16,033 nucleotides of DNA from Fusobacteriota bacterium (GTDB lineage Bacteria > Fusobacteriota > Fusobacteriia > Fusobacteriales > Fusobacteriaceae). How positions within the stretch are numbered: the first letter of the stretch is position 1; each line of letters starts with the position of its first letter. The notes under the pieces were generated by a model, which searched no databases, had not been told where the DNA came from, and saw only the letters and a program-made list of their open reading frames with translations. The stretch is from positions 1 to 16,033 of the forward strand of contig QNYN01000048.1 of assembly GCA_003973585.1 (NCBI GenBank), read 5' to 3'. Made by a program: the position numbers and the translations under genes. Below are positions 1 through 8,977 of the stretch, piece after piece.

Positions 1-157
1 TTCCTAATCCACCCGTTGTCTTTTTAGGTTCTTCTGATCCTTTAGGAGTTCCTAACCCACCTGTTGTTTTCTTTGATTTTTCTGCTTGTGGCATTCCTAA
101 TCCACCCTTTGTTTTCTTTGATTCTTTAGGAGTTCCTAATCCTCCTATTATAGTTTT
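1..157 (-). repeat. Degenerate in-frame repeat coding the omega tail (GGLG-T/M-P units)
   Basis: Four units are seen within the rpoZ frame, roughly K-K-T-x-GGLG-(T/M)-P-(K/Q) followed by 3-6 mostly charged or polar residues. Their GGLG cores begin at residues 83, 96, 111 and 127, so spacing grows from 13 to 15 to 16. The DNA copies differ at several third positions (for example GGT GGG TTA versus GGT GGA TTA), while the GGLG core is invariant in protein. The last copy is cut by the window edge, so the total number is unknown. Confidence 0.85.
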
Positions 158-391
158 TGGTGTTGGAGATGCTACTACTTCGTCACCAACTACTTTCTTT
201 AATCTAATTTTATCTTCTACTATTTCTCTATTAGTTATTTCTATTAAAGTTTCTTTTTTCTTTTTCTTTACTGGTACTAAAGGAGTTGCACCTGCTACTA
301 ATTGTCCATATCTTTTACCTATAGTTATAGCTAATTCGTATTTATTAGGTATTTTTTCTAATAATTCATCATGTGTAATCTTCTTTTTCAT
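1..391 (-). CDS. rpoZ: RNA polymerase omega subunit with repeat tail (partial, C-terminus outside window)
   Basis: Omega binds beta' and helps RNA polymerase assemble. The reading frame was read directly from ATG at 391-389 and is open for 130 codons to the left edge. A good Shine-Dalgarno (GGAGGG, 6 bases before ATG) supports this start. Residues 7-64 look like the omega core: DELLEKIPNKYELAITIGKR, then TPLVPVKKK, then EITNREIVEDKI, matching the family pattern of a KI-N-R/K-Y/F helix, a PLV segment and an REI-E-I segment. From about residue 75 the protein leaves the family pattern and becomes a basic, Gly/Pro/Lys/Thr-rich tail with four GGLG motifs (starting at residues 83, 96, 111 and 127). 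Typical omegas are about 70-110 residues, so this one is extended. It lies 48 bases after gmk, the usual gmk-rpoZ pairing. The core assignment is strong; the tail's role is unknown. Confidence 0.85.
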   Translation of the reverse strand, partial: MKKKITHDELLEKIPNKYELAITIGKRYGQLVAGATPLVPVKKKKKETLIEITNREIVEDKIRLKKVVGDEVVASPTPKTIIGGLGTPKESKKTKGGLGMPQAEKSKKTTGGLGTPKGSEEPKKTTGGLG

Positions 392-439
392 AATATACCC
401 TCCATTTATTTTTACACTTACTGTACAGAAAATTAATAA

Positions 440-997
440 TTAATTCCCTTCTTTTTTTATTATCTCTATTAATTCAAGTGCTGATTTTTCTATTGTCTCA
501 TTAATTATAACATATTCATATTCATTTTCATATTTTAATTCTTCTAAAGAGTTTTTTAATCTTAACTGAACTACTTCTTCTGGTTCTGTTCCTCTTCCTC
601 TTAATCGCTCTTCTAAAATTTTCTCTGAAGGAGCTTTAAAGAAAACTAGACATGCATCTTTAAATTTTTTCTTTATCTGAATTCCACCTTGTACATCTAT
701 TTCTAAAATTACATTTTCACCCTTAGCAAGTCTTTCTTCTACTTCAAATCTAAGTGTCCCATAATAATTCCCGTGCACATTAGCATACTCTAAAAATTCT
801 TCATTTGCTATTTTTTTTTCAAATTCTTCAACAGTTAGAAAATAATATTCTCTACCATTTACTTCCCCTTCTCTAGGAGGTCTAGTAGTTGCAGATGTTG
901 CTAAATTTATTTTCAAATCAATGCGTACTTTTTTACATACAGTTGATTTTCCAGCACCACTTGGCCCAGATACAACAAATAATTTTCCTCTTCCCAT
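440..997 (-). CDS. gmk: Guanylate kinase
   Basis: Cytosolic enzyme that converts GMP and ATP to GDP and ADP in guanine nucleotide synthesis and salvage. The 185-residue protein has the P-loop GPSGAGKST at residues 11-19 and the GMP-binding stretch S35-A-T-T-R-P-P-R-E-G-E-x-N-G-R-E-Y-Y-F (35-53). S35, R39, R42 and Y51 sit where the family's GMP ligands are expected. LEIDVQGG follows near residue 98. The length is slightly shorter than E. coli Gmk (about 207) but normal for the family. The start has AAGGAG at 1005-1010, seven bases upstream. It sits between the terminator-like hairpin after rpoC and rpoZ, and probably shares a transcript with rpoZ. No promoter fits between that hairpin and the ribosome-binding site. 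Confidence 0.96.
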   Translation of the reverse strand: MGRGKLFVVSGPSGAGKSTVCKKVRIDLKINLATSATTRPPREGEVNGREYYFLTVEEFEKKIANEEFLEYANVHGNYYGTLRFEVEERLAKGENVILEIDVQGGIQIKKKFKDACLVFFKAPSEKILEERLRGRGTEPEEVVQLRLKNSLEELKYENEYEYVIINETIEKSALELIEIIKKEGN

Positions 998-1019
998 ATA
1001 AACTCTCCTTTTTTATAGT

Positions 1020-1047
1020 AAAATAGGCGACCTTAGTCGCCTATTTT
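1020..1047 (-). terminator. Terminator-like hairpin between rpoC and gmk
   Basis: A perfect 12-bp inverted repeat, AAAATAGGCGAC / GTCGCCTATTTT, with a 4-base loop. On the minus strand it follows the rpoC stop by about 30 bases, but its only U-run (UUUU) is part of the stem, so termination may be partial. On the plus strand it is followed by five further Ts. It ends 9 bases before the gmk Shine-Dalgarno. Confidence 0.75.
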
Positions 1048-1077
1048 TTTTTATTTCTTCTTTTAGAAATTTTAGCT

Positions 1078-4000
1078 TTAGTTTTCTTCTGTCTCTTCAC
1101 CTTGTGGAGTTTCTACTTCTTCAGAAACTTCAGTTGGTACTACTTCTAAATTCTTATATGCAGAGAATCCTGTTCCTGCTGGTATTCTCTTACCTATAAT
1201 TACATTTTCCTTTAATCCTTCTAAATAATCTTCTTTTCCTGCAATTGCTGCATTTGAAAGTACTTTAGTAGTTTCTTGGAATGATGCTGCTGATATGAAA
1301 CTTTCTGTATTTACTGCTGCCTTAGTTATACCTTGGATTACAGATTTATACTTGATTTCTTTTTTACCTGCTTTTCTTAATACTTCATTTTCTAAATCCG
1401 CTACTCTCTTTTCGATGATCTCATCTTCTAAGAATAATGATTCTCCTGAATTTGTAACTACTACTTTTCTGAACATTTGTTTAACGATAATCTCAATATG
1501 TTTATCGTTTACCGATACTCCTTGATCTCTATATACTTGTTGTACTGATTCTAGGATAAATTGCTCTGCTGCAACTAGTCCTTGTGACTTAAGTACTTCA
1601 TGAGGTGAGATAGCTCCCTCTGTAATAGGTTCAACTGGTCTTAATGTTTGACCATCTGTTACGATTAAATGTTCTCCTAATGGAACTAAGTATTCGAAAC
1701 ATTCATTTGTATTATCCCATGAATATTTAACTATAGAATTTGATTCTGATTTTAATAATCTATAACTAGTATCTTCAGGTAACTCATTAACATCTGGTAC
1801 TAAATGAATAATTCTCATACCTTTTTTAAATTTACCTGTTAATTTAATTTTTCCTGCTACCATGGCAACTGCTGCTGCACCTTTAGGATTTCTAGCTTCA
1901 AATAATTCTTGTACTCTTGGAAGACCACCAGTGATATCTTTTGTTCCTGATGTTTCTGGAATGATTTTAGCTATGATTTCTCCAGTTTTAACTTTCTCTC
2001 CCTCTTGCTTTAATAAATATGCTCCATATGGAATTACATATTCTGCAATTTGGTTGTCATCTTTATCAAAAATTAATACTCTTGGATTTACATCTCCAGA
2101 TTCTACAGGTCTAATTGCAAGGTATTCTGTAACATCATATTTTTCATCATAAATTTCTTTTATGAATAATTCTCTATATTCAATTCTTCCACCTTTTTCA
2201 GCAATAATAGGAACATTGTATGGGTCAAATTCTGTAAGAACATCTCCTACATTTACAATTTGTCCATCTTCTACTCTTAAAATTGAACCTGTTGTAATTG
2301 TATATTCTTCATTTCCTATGATGATTTTAGATCCTTGAGAAACTACTTGTAAGTCTCCAGTTTTCTTATCTTCTAAAGTTCTGATTTCTTGGAATTTTAC
2401 TGCTCCTGCTGCTTTAGCTTTAATAGTATTTTGTGCTATTGAAGTTGATGCAACTCCACCTGTATGGAATGTTCTCATTGTAAGTTGTGTTCCAGGTTCT
2501 CCGATAGATTGAGCTGCAATAACTCCTACTGCTTCTCCTAATAAAATATCTCTATGGTTCGATAAATCTCTACCGTAACACTTTCTACAAACACCTTTTT
2601 CTAATGCACATGTAAGTGGTGATCTTATCTTAACAGATCTAATTCCTTTTTCTATAACAACATTTGCTTTGTCTTCATCTATCATAGTATTTCTTGGATA
2701 TAAAACTTCTCCATCTAACATTATATCCTCTGCTACTACCCTTCCTAATATTCTTTCATGTAATTTTTCTATAACTTTACCATCAGAATATAAGTCAGCT
2801 ACTTCAATATGTTCGTGAGTTCCACAATCATCTTCATTTACAATAACTTCATGTGATATATCTACTAGTCTTCTAGTTAAATATCCTGAATCGGCAGTTC
2901 TTAAAGCTGTATCTGCTAATCCTTTTCTTGCTCCATGTGATGACATGAAGAATTCCATTACTGTAAGACCTTCTCTAAAGTTTGCTTTGATTGGTACTTC
3001 TATGATTTTACCAGTTGTATCTGCCATTAGTCCTCTCATGGCTGCTAATTGTCTCATTTGTGCTATTGATCCTCTGGCACCTGAGTTGGCCATCATGTTT
3101 ACTGGGTTAAATTCATCTAGACCTTCCATCATGTCTTTAGTTACATCTTCTGTAGCTTGTGACCAAATTGCAACTGTTCTTCTGTATCTTTCTTCGTTTA
3201 TGATTTTTCCTTCTTTATAGTCTTCATTAATTTGCTTAATATCATTATCTGCTTTTGCTAAGATTGCTCTTTTTGATTCAGGAATTGCCATATCCTCTAT
3301 TCCTACAGTTATTCCTGCTAAACAAGCATAATGGAAACCGAAGTTTTTGATGTCATTTATAAGTTTAGCTGTTGCACTAAATCCTTGTGTTTTAAATAAA
3401 TCTGTAATTAATTTCTTTAATTGACCTTTACCAAAAGTAACATTGTATCTTTTAACTTCTTTAGGTAATAAAGCATTAAATAATAATCTTCCAGCAGTTG
3501 TAGTTACCATAATATTTTCACCATTTTCATCTTGCATTCTTACTTCTATAAGTGCATGAGTTTCAATGATTTTATTTTGATAAGCTGTGATTGCTTGGTT
3601 TTTATTAGAGAACTTCATCCCTTCACCTTTAGCTCCAGGTTTTTCTTTTGTCATATAGAAACATCCCATAACCATATCTTGTGATGGTACTGCAATAGGT
3701 TCTCCATTTGATAATGCAATTATATTATTAGAAGCCATCATTAAAGTCTTAGCTTCTGCTATAGATTCTGGTGATAATACTAAATGTACTGCCATTTGGT
3801 CTCCATCAAAGTCAGCGTTAAATGCCGAACATGCTAATGGATGTAATCTAATTGCTTTTCCTTCTATTAATACAGGTTGGAAAGCTTGGATAGATAATCT
3901 ATGTAATGTTGGTGCTCTATTTAATAGTACAGGATGATCTGCAATTACATCTTCAATTACTTCCCATACTCTATCGTCTGCTTCTTCTACTAATTTTTTA

Positions 4001-5157
4001 GCAGTTTTTATAGTTCCAGCTATTTCTCTTTTTACTAATTCTCTCATGATAAATGGCTTATATAATTCTAATGCCATTTTCTTTGGAATTCCACATTGGT
4101 GTAATTCTAATGTTGGTCCTACTACGATTACCGATCTTGCTGAGTAGTCCACACGCTTTCCTAATAGGTTTTGTCTAAATCTTCCTTGCTTACCTTTAAG
4201 CATATCTGATAATGACTTTAATTCTCTATTATTTTGTGCTACAACTGGCTTTCCTCTTCTACCGTTATCGATAAGAGCATCTACAGCTTCTTGTAACATT
4301 CTTTTTTCATTTTTTACTACAATTTCAGGAGCTCCAATATCTAATAATTTCTTTAATCTATTATTTCTATTGATAACTCTTCTATATAAATCATTTAAAT
4401 CTGAAGTTGCAAATCTTCCACCATCTAATTGAACCATTGGTCTAAGATCAGCTGGCATTACAGGGACTTTATTTAATATCATCCATGCAGGGCTATTATC
4501 AGAAGATAATAAGTCTCTTACAACTTTTAATCTTTTAACTAATTTTTTCTTCTTTTGTACAGAAGTAACTTCTGCTAAATCTTTTTCTAATTCAACAGAT
4601 AATTTCTTTAAATCAATTTTTTCTAATAATTTTAAAACACCTTCTGCACCCATTTTAGCTACAAATTCTTTACCATGTTGTTGTCTATATAATTTATATT
4701 CTTTTTCAGTTAATATTTTCCCAACTTCAAATCCTGTATCTGCTGGTTTTAATACTAAATATCTAGCAAAATATAATACTGATTCTAATTCTTTTGGAGA
4801 TATTCCAAGTAATAAAGCCATTTTATTAGGAGTACCTTTAGAGTACCAGATATGTGCTACTGGTGCTGCTAATTGGATATGCCCCATTCTTTCTCTTCTT
4901 ACTTTTGATTTAGTTACTTCTACGCCACATTTCTCACATATAAGTCCCTTATATCTCATTCTTTTATATTTTCCACAGTTACATTCCCAGTCTTTTACTG
5001 GTCCAAAAATTCTCTCACAAAATAATCCATCAAATTCAGGATTTAATGTTCTGTAGTTAATTGTTTCTGGTTTTGTTACTTCACCATATGACCACTCTTC
5101 GATCTTATCTGGTGATGCAAGTCTAATTCTAATTTTTTCGAAGTTTTTTATACCCAT
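1078..5157 (-). CDS. rpoC: DNA-directed RNA polymerase subunit beta'
   Basis: Beta' forms the clamp and carries the catalytic Mg ligands of RNA polymerase. In the 1359-residue protein the N-terminal zinc site is C59, C61, C74, C77. The rudder/lid region has KGKQGRFRQNLLGKRVDYSARSV near 321-343, and the active-site loop NADFDGDQM is at 447-455 (D449, D451, D453). The second zinc site is C778, C850, C857, C860. The bridge helix/trigger loop QSIGEPGTQLTMRTFH is at 883-898. After FHTGG (to 901) a segment of roughly 160 residues precedes TKDITGGL (1072-1079); this matches the position of the SI3 insertion of Gram-negative beta' subunits. The C-terminus ends in an acidic tail (EETEEN). AAGGAGG stands 12 bases before ATG, a slightly long spacing. 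The gene lies 131 bases after rpoB, presumably on the same transcript. Confidence 0.99.
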   Translation of the reverse strand: MGIKNFEKIRIRLASPDKIEEWSYGEVTKPETINYRTLNPEFDGLFCERIFGPVKDWECNCGKYKRMRYKGLICEKCGVEVTKSKVRRERMGHIQLAAPVAHIWYSKGTPNKMALLLGISPKELESVLYFARYLVLKPADTGFEVGKILTEKEYKLYRQQHGKEFVAKMGAEGVLKLLEKIDLKKLSVELEKDLAEVTSVQKKKKLVKRLKVVRDLLSSDNSPAWMILNKVPVMPADLRPMVQLDGGRFATSDLNDLYRRVINRNNRLKKLLDIGAPEIVVKNEKRMLQEAVDALIDNGRRGKPVVAQNNRELKSLSDMLKGKQGRFRQNLLGKRVDYSARSVIVVGPTLELHQCGIPKKMALELYKPFIMRELVKREIAGTIKTAKKLVEEADDRVWEVIEDVIADHPVLLNRAPTLHRLSIQAFQPVLIEGKAIRLHPLACSAFNADFDGDQMAVHLVLSPESIAEAKTLMMASNNIIALSNGEPIAVPSQDMVMGCFYMTKEKPGAKGEGMKFSNKNQAITAYQNKIIETHALIEVRMQDENGENIMVTTTAGRLLFNALLPKEVKRYNVTFGKGQLKKLITDLFKTQGFSATAKLINDIKNFGFHYACLAGITVGIEDMAIPESKRAILAKADNDIKQINEDYKEGKIINEERYRRTVAIWSQATEDVTKDMMEGLDEFNPVNMMANSGARGSIAQMRQLAAMRGLMADTTGKIIEVPIKANFREGLTVMEFFMSSHGARKGLADTALRTADSGYLTRRLVDISHEVIVNEDDCGTHEHIEVADLYSDGKVIEKLHERILGRVVAEDIMLDGEVLYPRNTMIDEDKANVVIEKGIRSVKIRSPLTCALEKGVCRKCYGRDLSNHRDILLGEAVGVIAAQSIGEPGTQLTMRTFHTGGVASTSIAQNTIKAKAAGAVKFQEIRTLEDKKTGDLQVVSQGSKIIIGNEEYTITTGSILRVEDGQIVNVGDVLTEFDPYNVPIIAEKGGRIEYRELFIKEIYDEKYDVTEYLAIRPVESGDVNPRVLIFDKDDNQIAEYVIPYGAYLLKQEGEKVKTGEIIAKIIPETSGTKDITGGLPRVQELFEARNPKGAAAVAMVAGKIKLTGKFKKGMRIIHLVPDVNELPEDTSYRLLKSESNSIVKYSWDNTNECFEYLVPLGEHLIVTDGQTLRPVEPITEGAISPHEVLKSQGLVAAEQFILESVQQVYRDQGVSVNDKHIEIIVKQMFRKVVVTNSGESLFLEDEIIEKRVADLENEVLRKAGKKEIKYKSVIQGITKAAVNTESFISAASFQETTKVLSNAAIAGKEDYLEGLKENVIIGKRIPAGTGFSAYKNLEVVPTEVSEEVETPQGEETEEN

Positions 5158-5215
5158 ACTATTAAATAGCCTCCTTAATTAAATCTTTCAAAATAAGCTT
5201 TTTAAGGGCAGGTTT

Positions 5216-5244
5216 TAGTAGGAAAAGCTTTTCTTTTCCTACTA
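5216..5244 (-). other. Perfect 12-bp hairpin in the rpoB-rpoC gap
   Basis: TAGTAGGAAAAG (5216-5227) pairs exactly with CTTTTCCTACTA (5233-5244) around a 5-base loop. Neither strand has a U-run directly after it, so it does not look like an intrinsic terminator. It could be an RNA processing site, a stabilising structure, or a protein-binding element between rpoB and rpoC. The function is inferred only. Confidence 0.7.
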
Positions 5245-5288
5245 TAAGTCTGTTATTTTTATCCCTATTTTCTATTTTAGTTTAATGA

Positions 5289-8200
5289 TTAGTCTTCTTC
5301 TTTTAAGTCAGCCAATGAGAATTCAGTAATGATTTCCTCTTTTGCTAAATCACTTGAAACGTCGATTACATCACCAGTATTATCAAATAATTCTATATCA
5401 AGTGCTAATGCTTGGAATTCTTTTAATAATACTTTAAACGATTCTGGTAAACTTGGTTCTGGCATCTCTTCACCTTTTACAATTGCCTCATAAGTTTTTG
5501 TTCTTCCCATAACGTCATCTGATTTTACTGTTAACATTTCTTGTAAGATACTAGAAGCTCCATATGCTTCAAGTGCCCAAACTTCCATTTCCCCTAATCT
5601 TTGTCCACCAAATTGTGCTTTTCCTCCAAGTGGTTGTTGAGTAACTAATGAATATGGTCCTATTGCTCTAGCATGCATTTTATCTTCAACTAAATGGTGA
5701 AGTTTAAGGATATACATTCGTCCAACAGTTACAGGATTATCAAATACTTCCCCTGTTCTACCATCTATTAAGTTTACTTTACCAGATCTATCAAATCCAG
5801 CTCTTTCTAAGTAATCTTTTATTGTCTTCTCATGTCCACCTTCATCTACATTTCCACTATCAAATACTGGAGTTTCTATATATACACCTTGATCTCCATC
5901 TTCATCTTTCATAAATCCAAGAGCTAGTCCTAAATGTACTTCTAGTACTTGCCCGATATTCATCCGTGATGGTACTCCTAATGGATTAAGTACGATATCA
6001 ACATGTGTTCCATCTGCTAAAAATGGCATATCTTCTGCTGGTAATACTCTTGATATTACCCCTTTATTTCCATGTCTTCCTGAGATTTTATCTCCAACAT
6101 TTATCTTTCTTTTTTCAGCTATAAAGATTCTGATAGATTTATTGATTCCAGCTTTTAAATCATCACCATTTTCTCTAGATAATTCTAAGATTTCTACTAC
6201 AGTTCCTTTAGAACCATGTGGCATTTTTAATGAAGTATCTCTTACATCTCTAGCTTTTTCTCCGAAAATAGCTCTTAATAATTTTTCTTCTGCTGGCGGT
6301 TCAGTTTCTCCTTTAGGAGTTGTTTTTCCAACTAATATATCTCCAGGTCCTACTACTGCTCCAATTCTTATAATTCCTCTTTCATCTAAGTTTCTAAGTG
6401 CTTCATCTCCTACATTAGGAATTTCTCTAGTTATTTCTTCATCTCCTAATTTAGTAGATCTTGCTTCTACTTCATATTCTTCAATATGTAATGAAGTAAA
6501 TACATCTTCTTTTCTCAGTCTGTCAGAAATTAAAATTCCATCCTCGAAGTTGTATCCTTCCCATGGCATGAATGCCATTAAGATATTTCTTCCTAAAGCT
6601 AAATCTCCACCTTTTGTAGAAGGACCATCAGCTAAAATATCACCTTTTTTCACTTCTTGACCAAGATTTACTAAAGGTGTTTGATGTAAGCACATAGCTT
6701 GGTTAGATCTTTCAAAGTTTAATAATTTATATTCGTGATCAAATTTAACTCCATCTTTTTCTTCAGTAATTACTATTCTACTTGCATCAAGATAAGTGAT
6801 AACTCCATCTTGTTTTGCTAATAATACTGCACCAGAGTCAACTGCTACTTTTCTCTCAAGACCTGTTCCTACGAAAGGTGCTTCTGTTCTAAGTAAAGGT
6901 ACTGCTTGTCTTTGCATGTTTGATCCCATTAATGCTCTATTGGCATCATCATGCTCTAAGAATGGAATTAATCCTGCTGATACTGATACTACTTGTTTTG
7001 GAGATACATCTAAATAATCAATTTTAGATCCATCTACCCATACAACTTCATGTCCAAATCTACATAGCCCTTGACCTGTAATTCTGTTATTTTCATCCAT
7101 CTCTGTATCTGCTTGTGCAATGAATAATCCTTCTTCTTCATCTGCTGCTAAATATCTAATGTCATCAAAATCAGCTACACCATCTGTTACTTTTACATAA
7201 GGTGTTTCGATGAATCCATATTTATTAACTCTAGCATAAGTTGCTAAAGATCCAATAAGTCCGATGTTTGGTCCTTCTGGTGTTTCTATTGGACAAACTC
7301 TACCATAATGTGAATCATGTACGTCTCTAACCTCGAATCCTGCTCTTTCCCTTGAAAGTCCTCCAGGTCCTAATGCTGATATTCTTCTTTTATGAGTTAA
7401 TTCTGCCAATGGATTTGATTGGTCCATAAATTGTGATAATTGACCTGATCCAAAGAAATCTAAGATTAATGCATTAAGTGGTCTAGTATTTAATAATGAT
7501 TGTGGTGTAAGTGCAGATGCATCTTGTACAGTCATCTTTTCTTTTACCATTTTATTCATTTTTGCTAATCCAGATCTAAGTTGCATATGAAGTAGTTCTC
7601 CTACTCCTCTAATTCTTCTATTTGATAAGTTATCTATATCATCAGTGTGTCCTTCTCCACCATATAATCCCATTACATATTTGATAGATCCCATTACATC
7701 TTCTTTAGTTAATACGATTACATCCTCAGGAACATCTAATTTTAATCTTTTGTTCATCTTATATCTTCCAACTAAAGCAAAATCATATCTTTGCGGATTG
7801 AAAAACATTTGTGTTATAAGAGATCTAGCTGAATCTAAACTTACCATATCTCCTGGTCTTAATTTTTTGAAAACTTCCATTACTGCATCATCTGAATTTT
7901 TAGTTTCATCTTCTAATAATGAATTAGCTAAAACCTTATTTTCAGGTTTTACTTCCCAGTAAACAAGTTCTTCTAATTTTTCATCTATAATTCTTTCAAC
8001 TGTTATTTCATCTATAAGAGTTTCTGCCTCTAACATGATTTCACCAGTTTCTTCATCATAGACATCTTCTTTTATGAAAGACCCTTCTATTTTTGTTCTA
8101 AGAACAGAAAGTAACTCTTCTCTATCTGCATATTTCTCATAATATTCAGTAAGATTTTTTACTTTTGTTTCTAATAAATCATCCATTATTTCAGCATTAT

Positions 8201-8834
8201 TTTGATAAAAACCTACTGCTTTTAAGAAAATAGGTGCTAAAACTTTTTTCTTTCTATCTATTTTTACATTTAAGAAATCATATTTATCTGTTTCAAATTC
8301 TAACCATGTTCCTTTGTAAGGAATTATTTTTCCTGTATACATATCCTTTGCAGTTTGAATATTTACTTCTTTAGTAAAAGATACTCCTGGCGATCTGTGT
8401 AATTGTGATACAACTACTCTTTCAGCTCCATTTATAATAAATGTTGCATGTTCTGTCATTCTAGGAATTTCACCAAAATAAACTAAACTTTCTTGTATTT
8501 CATTTCCAGCTTTTTTATTTTCTAACCTAAGTCTAACTTTTAACGAAGATGAAAAAGTTTTCCCTCTTTTTTTACATTCTAGTTCATCATTTAGCGGAGG
8601 TTCATTTTCATGTAACTCATATCCTACATACTCTAATTTAATATCACCATTAGAATATTCTATTGGAAATGTTTCCCTAAAGGCTGCTTCTAACCCTTTG
8701 TGTTCCCTTGAAGTAGGATCTTTTTTAGCCTGTAAAAAGTCCTCATACGAGTTTAATTGAAACTCTAAAAAATGAGGCATTCTTCCTCTTTCTTTTATCG
8801 TTCCAAAACTAGTTCTTTTAATAAGCTTTGTCAT
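5289..8834 (-). CDS. rpoB: DNA-directed RNA polymerase subunit beta
   Basis: Beta forms the other half of the catalytic cleft of RNA polymerase. I place the start at ATG 8834 (1181 residues, [11 protein letters not shown]), because AAGGAG (8844-8849) is well placed there. The in-frame ATG 27 bases upstream (8861) has no ribosome-binding site, and known homologues begin like the shorter form. Landmarks in this numbering: rifampicin-pocket stretch [20 protein letters not shown] at about 461-480, then [45 protein letters not shown] at 919-925; and the C-terminal [20 protein letters not shown] clamp segment. A charged region with [11 protein letters not shown] and following lies in the N-terminal half, where lineage-specific insertions occur. 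It follows rplL by 217 bases, a gap holding an attenuator-like hairpin and a structured leader. Confidence 0.99.
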   Translation of the reverse strand: MTKLIKRTSFGTIKERGRMPHFLEFQLNSYEDFLQAKKDPTSREHKGLEAAFRETFPIEYSNGDIKLEYVGYELHENEPPLNDELECKKRGKTFSSSLKVRLRLENKKAGNEIQESLVYFGEIPRMTEHATFIINGAERVVVSQLHRSPGVSFTKEVNIQTAKDMYTGKIIPYKGTWLEFETDKYDFLNVKIDRKKKVLAPIFLKAVGFYQNNAEIMDDLLETKVKNLTEYYEKYADREELLSVLRTKIEGSFIKEDVYDEETGEIMLEAETLIDEITVERIIDEKLEELVYWEVKPENKVLANSLLEDETKNSDDAVMEVFKKLRPGDMVSLDSARSLITQMFFNPQRYDFALVGRYKMNKRLKLDVPEDVIVLTKEDVMGSIKYVMGLYGGEGHTDDIDNLSNRRIRGVGELLHMQLRSGLAKMNKMVKEKMTVQDASALTPQSLLNTRPLNALILDFFGSGQLSQFMDQSNPLAELTHKRRISALGPGGLSRERAGFEVRDVHDSHYGRVCPIETPEGPNIGLIGSLATYARVNKYGFIETPYVKVTDGVADFDDIRYLAADEEEGLFIAQADTEMDENNRITGQGLCRFGHEVVWVDGSKIDYLDVSPKQVVSVSAGLIPFLEHDDANRALMGSNMQRQAVPLLRTEAPFVGTGLERKVAVDSGAVLLAKQDGVITYLDASRIVITEEKDGVKFDHEYKLLNFERSNQAMCLHQTPLVNLGQEVKKGDILADGPSTKGGDLALGRNILMAFMPWEGYNFEDGILISDRLRKEDVFTSLHIEEYEVEARSTKLGDEEITREIPNVGDEALRNLDERGIIRIGAVVGPGDILVGKTTPKGETEPPAEEKLLRAIFGEKARDVRDTSLKMPHGSKGTVVEILELSRENGDDLKAGINKSIRIFIAEKRKINVGDKISGRHGNKGVISRVLPAEDMPFLADGTHVDIVLNPLGVPSRMNIGQVLEVHLGLALGFMKDEDGDQGVYIETPVFDSGNVDEGGHEKTIKDYLERAGFDRSGKVNLIDGRTGEVFDNPVTVGRMYILKLHHLVEDKMHARAIGPYSLVTQQPLGGKAQFGGQRLGEMEVWALEAYGASSILQEMLTVKSDDVMGRTKTYEAIVKGEEMPEPSLPESFKVLLKEFQALALDIELFDNTGDVIDVSSDLAKEEIITEFSLADLKEED

Positions 8835-8863
8835 CAATTCACTCTCCTTATCATATATCATTG

Positions 8864-8929
8864 AAAATTAATAGTTAACATCTTAGATTAATCTTTCAAA
8901 ATTCATCTAACACATGAACTATTAATTTT
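8864..8929 (-). promoter_or_regulatory. Nested stem-loop in the rpoB leader
   Basis: A perfect 13-bp inverted repeat, AAAATTAATAGTT (8864-8876) with AACTATTAATTTT (8917-8929), encloses a second 6-bp stem, TTAGAT (8883-8888) with ATCTAA (8905-8910). In the mRNA it ends about 15 bases before the rpoB Shine-Dalgarno, so it could affect ribosome loading or bind a regulator. The pairing is seen in the sequence; the role is inferred. Stability is modest because the stems are AT-rich. Confidence 0.5.
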
Positions 8930-8941
8930 TCTAAATTTATT

Positions 8942-8972
8942 TTTATAGTACGATTTTTATTTGTTTTTTCAA
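8942..8972 (-). promoter_or_regulatory. Possible internal promoter for rpoBC
   Basis: On the minus strand TTGAAA (8967-8972) is followed by TATAAA (8942-8947, 19-base spacer) or TACTAT (8945-8950, 16-base spacer). It lies just after the attenuator-like hairpin and would give rpoBC its own transcript. In AT-rich DNA such matches are common, so this is tentative. Confidence 0.35.
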
Positions 8973-8977
8973 TGATT

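Noticed and set aside
1..157. Spaced short repeats at the left edge that could be taken for a CRISPR-like or intergenic repeat array.
   Set aside because: The units are short, imperfect, unevenly spaced (39-48 bases) and stay in frame with the rpoZ coding sequence, so they are protein repeats.
1295..7962. Several plus-strand open frames of about 70-170 codons inside rpoC and rpoB.
   Set aside because: They lie antisense to strongly conserved genes, lack ribosome-binding sites or recognisable domains, and have Ser/Ile/Leu-rich composition typical of antisense shadows.
8835..8861. Upstream ATG extending RpoB by nine residues (MIYDKESEL).
   Set aside because: It has no ribosome-binding site, while AAGGAG within this stretch is ideally placed for ATG 8834; the extra codons are the ribosome-binding site region itself.
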